From Nevskia sp. (GTDB lineage Bacteria > Pseudomonadota > Gammaproteobacteria > Nevskiales > Nevskiaceae): a stretch of 42,150 nt of DNA. Each line of letters starts with the position of its first letter. The stretch's first letter is position 1. Shown here in pieces: positions 39,437 to 42,150 of the stretch. Made by a program: the position numbers and the translations under genes. The notes beneath the pieces were generated by a model that worked only from the letters and a program-made list of their open reading frames with translations, made no database searches and was not told the origin of the DNA. The DNA is taken from positions 1 to 42,150 of the forward strand of contig JAUXYM010000115.1 in assembly GCA_030694365.1 (NCBI GenBank), read 5' to 3'.

Positions 39437-41884
39437 CTAGTCCAGACGAAGGCCTATGGGCTCGGATCTTCTCGTAGTTCGGCGTGCGGTGACCTCATAT
39501 TTCATCAGATTCATTATGGCGGAGCGCGTTGTCTCGATCCGATAGCCCATCGCCCGGTAACCGCGTTGTCGCTTGTCCCACATGCGGAGCAATGCCGGGT
39601 GACCAGCGTCGACGAAGTCGATGATCCGGACCTCCGACTTTGTCGCGTGCTCTCGATGCAGGCGGCCAGCGTATTGCTGCAAGGTCCCCTTCCACGAAAT
39701 CGGCATCGCGAGCACGAGCGTGTCGAGCGGAGGGTGATCAAATCCCTCGCCGACCAGCTTGCCTGTCGCGAGCAGGACGCGGGGAGCATCTGACGGTAGC
39801 GCGTCGAGATCAGAAATCAGGCCGGCCCGCTGCTTCTTAGATATCCGCCCATGCAGTACAAACGGACGCGGAACACGCCCTGCCAGAGCGGCCAGAATCG
39901 CATCGAGATGATCGGTGCGCTCGGTCAGCGCCAATACTTTCCGTCCGGCATTGAAGGCGCTCGCGATCTCATCCGCAATCTCCGCTGTCCGGTCTCGATC
40001 TTCAGACAGGTATCGGAAGACATCCTGGATTCCGGCCTGGTCCGGCAGCTCGATACGGCGATTGATTTCGTGTGGCGTCACCGCCAGATCGTTTGGTGCA
40101 CCGATCGGTCGGCTTGCTGTGTGTCTGATCGGGCCGCATTGCATGAAGATGATGGGCTGCTGGCCGTCGCGGCGAATCGGTGTCGCGGTCAGTCCGAGCA
40201 CGTACTTCGCCTTGACCCGCTTGAGGATCGCGTCGAAGGAGAACGCGCCGACATGGTGGCACTCGTCGACGATCACCTGGCCGTAGTTTTCGACCAGAGG
40301 ATCGATCTCGCCTTTCCGCGACAAGGACTGCATCACGGCCAGATCAATTTTCCCCGTTGGTTTGGCCTTTCCGCCGCCAATTGTGCCGACTACGTCCTTG
40401 CCGACGCCAAGGAATGCCTGGAGGCGCTCCTGCCACTGCTTGAGCAGTTCGGTTCGGTGTACCAGCACCAGCGTGTTGACGCCGCGCCGCGCGATCATCG
40501 CGGAGCCGACGATGGTTTTCCCGAATGCTGTTGGCGCACAGAGAACGCCGGCATCGTGCGCCAGCATGGCCGAAACGGCAGTCTCTTGATCCATGCGGAG
40601 TGTTCCGCCGAACTCGACCTTGATGGGGTTGCCGGTGTTCCGCTCTTCGCGGATATCGCAGCGGATTGCGTTCTCTCGCAGTAGATCCCGAACGGCGTCC
40701 AGGCAGCCTCGCGGCAGGGCAATGTGTTCCGGGTGGTTCTCCGCGCAGCCAATGACACGAGGTTTATCCCAGACCGATAGGCGCATGGCCTGGGCTTTGT
40801 AGAACTCGGGATTCTGAAACGCAGCGATACGGATCAGTCGATTGGCCAAGCCCTGTGGTAGCTGCGCTTTCTCAAAGTACACGAGGTTGGCAAGCGTGAT
40901 GGTCAGGGACGCGGGCAGCGGACCCGGAAGTTTCTTCCCTGCCGGTGCCGCTCGCTTCCAAGGCTCCTTGTGGTCTTCCTCATCGACGAAGGTGACGTCG
41001 AGGGGATGCGCGCCGCCGGTGGCTTGGAGGATAGCCGGTTCGAGATCGTCGAGCGCCATCAAGCGCTGTGAGGCCAGGAAGGCCCATTGATCCGGGTAAG
41101 GCAGCAGAGCTTCGTCAACGAACACGCTGCATCCTGTCTCGCGTGGCTTCTTCTGCAGCGGCAGGGCGATGAGGTTGCCGAATCCGCCCTTGGGCATCGT
41201 GTCCTGATTCGGGAACAGTCGATCGTAGGACGTCAGCTGCAGTTGCCGAGTGCGCGCGCAGGTGTGGCTGATGATGGCGGTGCCGAGACGCCGGGCATCG
41301 CGCGCGGGGACGTACTGGGAGAAAAAGATCCAGACATGAGCGCCTTTCCCGGACCGGGAAATTTCGAGCGCAGCCGGTACCCCTAACTCGGTGCACGATC
41401 GGTAAAACGCGCGCGCTTCATCCCGCCAATCGGCCTCGTCGAAATCAACGGCGAGGAAATGACAGCTATCGTCGGAGTTGAGGGGGTAGACGCCGATGGT
41501 GTGCTCGCCAGCGAGGTGGTCATAAATGACCGATTCGGTCAGCGGGATGAACTGGCGATGCCCGCAGTCCGAACACTTGATGCGAGGCTTCTCGCAAATC
41601 CCCGCGCGCCATTCGTTGGCGCATGCCGGGCTGTAGCCGGTTTTGCCACTGGTCTTCCCCTCCCAGCGAACCGGGTAGACATCGGTGCGGCCGCGGAACA
41701 GACGTCCGAACAAGGCGACCTTCTCGGCGGTGGACAGCTTTGAAGGTTCTTGTTCCGGAGGCGGTGCTGGGGATGGCGCCGGTTGCAGGCACCACTCGAC
41801 CCCATGCTTGTCCAGAAGCGAGATCAGTCGCGCATTTTCGGCGCAGAGCTCGGTAAACGATTGGGAGGGGGAGGTCGGCTCCAT
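39437..41884 (-). CDS. TOTE-type conflict-system primase fused to SF2 helicase
   Basis: Large protein of 815 residues. The N-terminal part has a coiled lead-in (ENARLISLLDKHGVEW, typical of TOTE proteins). A zinc-ribbon-like patch follows (CANEWRAGICEK, IKCSDCGHRQF). An archaeo-eukaryotic primase-like domain carries the acidic pair in HFLAVDFDEADW and the nucleotide-site EISRSGKGAHVWIFF. The second half, from about residue 430, is an SF2 DEAD/DEAH helicase: CAPTAFGKTIVG (Walker A, about residue 450), VIVDECHHVG (Walker B), GLTATP, and the C-terminal motif QYAGRLHRE. Such primase-helicase fusions are known components of predicted TOTE conflict systems on mobile DNA. All catalytic motifs look intact. 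ATG 41884 has no strong ribosome site. The remaining partners, if any, would lie beyond the window. Confidence 0.85.
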   Translation of the reverse strand: MEPTSPSQSFTELCAENARLISLLDKHGVEWCLQPAPSPAPPPEQEPSKLSTAEKVALFGRLFRGRTDVYPVRWEGKTSGKTGYSPACANEWRAGICEKPRIKCSDCGHRQFIPLTESVIYDHLAGEHTIGVYPLNSDDSCHFLAVDFDEADWRDEARAFYRSCTELGVPAALEISRSGKGAHVWIFFSQYVPARDARRLGTAIISHTCARTRQLQLTSYDRLFPNQDTMPKGGFGNLIALPLQKKPRETGCSVFVDEALLPYPDQWAFLASQRLMALDDLEPAILQATGGAHPLDVTFVDEEDHKEPWKRAAPAGKKLPGPLPASLTITLANLVYFEKAQLPQGLANRLIRIAAFQNPEFYKAQAMRLSVWDKPRVIGCAENHPEHIALPRGCLDAVRDLLRENAIRCDIREERNTGNPIKVEFGGTLRMDQETAVSAMLAHDAGVLCAPTAFGKTIVGSAMIARRGVNTLVLVHRTELLKQWQERLQAFLGVGKDVVGTIGGGKAKPTGKIDLAVMQSLSRKGEIDPLVENYGQVIVDECHHVGAFSFDAILKRVKAKYVLGLTATPIRRDGQQPIIFMQCGPIRHTASRPIGAPNDLAVTPHEINRRIELPDQAGIQDVFRYLSEDRDRTAEIADEIASAFNAGRKVLALTERTDHLDAILAALAGRVPRPFVLHGRISKKQRAGLISDLDALPSDAPRVLLATGKLVGEGFDHPPLDTLVLAMPISWKGTLQQYAGRLHREHATKSEVRIIDFVDAGHPALLRMWDKRQRGYRAMGYRIETTRSAIMNLMKYEVTARRTTRRSEPIGLRLD

Positions 41885-41903
41885 GCGTGCAAAGCTTAAG
41901 CCA

Positions 41904-41929
41904 TCGACGCAGCCCGAAGGCTACGTCGA
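41904..41929. promoter_or_regulatory. Hairpin in the primase-helicase leader
   Basis: TCGACG-C-AGCC-CGAA-GGCT-A-CGTCGA forms a 10-bp interrupted stem with a tetraloop, 19 bases upstream of the minus-strand start at 41884. It could be an mRNA leader structure that limits translation, or a terminator for incoming transcription. Confidence 0.45.
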
Positions 41930-41947
41930 GCCATGAGCTTGCGGTTC

Positions 41948-42052
41948 GGTCGGCAGTTATTGATTCGGCCACGAAATAGTTGAACAAGGTGATACGTCTG
42001 AATTTGATGCCTGATCTTCCCAGCGAGGTCGGCACGTGGCCGAATCAATAAC
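41948..42052. repeat. Direct 8-mer plus inverted 18-mer structure upstream of the primase-helicase
   Basis: GGTCGGCA occurs at 41948-41955 and again in the same orientation at 42027-42034. Each copy is directly followed by the same 18-mer, in opposite orientations: GTTATTGATTCGGCCACG (41956-41973) and its exact complement (42035-42052). A third partial copy, GTTATTGA, at 42071-42078 forms a second inverted repeat (TCAATAACAAAA 42046-42057 with TTTTGTTATTGA 42067-42078). GTTGAACAAG (41979-41988) and CTTGTTCAAC (42131-42140) add an outer 10-bp pair. No gene is seen from 41885 to the window end. Confidence 0.75.
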
Positions 42053-42150
42053 AAAATCAATATGTTTTTTGTTATTGAGGCGGCCGGCGCGGTCTACAAC
42101 CCTGAGTCACTTCCTGCCATCGTCGGCTTGCTTGTTCAACATTTTGAGGG

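Noticed and set aside
1-42150. tRNA or rRNA genes
   Set aside because: No cloverleaf-like sequence or rRNA core segments were noticed on either strand; a tRNA-scan would be needed to exclude them fully.

Overview
The window reads as the chromosome of a GC-rich, aerobic Gram-negative bacterium, most likely a gammaproteobacterium of the Nevskiales/Xanthomonadales type. The grounds are lipoprotein signals, a full hopanoid gene set, a Pho-controlled pst operon, Xanthomonadales-like intergenic palindromes and strong G/C third-position codon use. This taxonomic guess is inference only.

Layout. (1) 1-344: right end of an IS21-family element (3' end of istB) abutting a perfect 26-bp stem terminator. 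(2) 490-22197: one large isoprenoid-to-hopanoid locus. ispA (-) makes FPP and is divergent from apt (+). A single squalene synthase, squalene-hopene cyclase, hpnG and hpnA run on +. hpnI-hpnJ-hpnK-hpnL run on -. A DUF2147 secreted protein follows on +, then a run of mevalonate-pathway genes: mvaD, phosphomevalonate kinase, a FUSED HMG-CoA reductase-mevalonate kinase, and idi. After these come hpnH, hpnB and HMG-CoA synthase. Everything from acetoacetyl-CoA plus acetyl-CoA to adenosylhopane, ribosylhopane and glycosylated or cyclitol-ether hopanoids is encoded here, apart from a thiolase and the ribosylhopane-to-bacteriohopanetetrol (BHT) steps. (3) 22238-26393: pstSCAB behind two candidate PHO boxes, without phoU. 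(4) 26486-36871: mixed functions: a secreted phytase-like esterase, an orphan GspE/PilB ATPase whose start abuts a 269-bp MITE-like element, a GMC oxidoreductase, a PrcB-like lipoprotein, a YihG-type acyltransferase, a decayed alpha/beta-hydrolase gene, an ACP phosphodiesterase, a YeaQ-type membrane protein and three unknown proteins. (5) 36967-38802: glmS. (6) 38803-42150: accessory DNA downstream of glmS, with an orphan HigA-type antitoxin, a TOTE-type primase-helicase, and an unusual direct-plus-inverted repeat structure.

The most notable features are the physical union of a mevalonate pathway with hopanoid genes, which is unusual because most proteobacteria use the MEP route, and the bifunctional HMG-CoA reductase/mevalonate kinase polypeptide inside it. 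The accessory island behind glmS begins with a TGT exactly 25 nt after the glmS stop, followed by a short direct repeat. This recalls Tn7-type insertion, but an inverted repeat spanning the same point offers a simpler reading.

Starts were assigned from reading frame, overlaps, Shine-Dalgarno-like sequence and family length. Several are GTG or TTG and are less certain than the stops.
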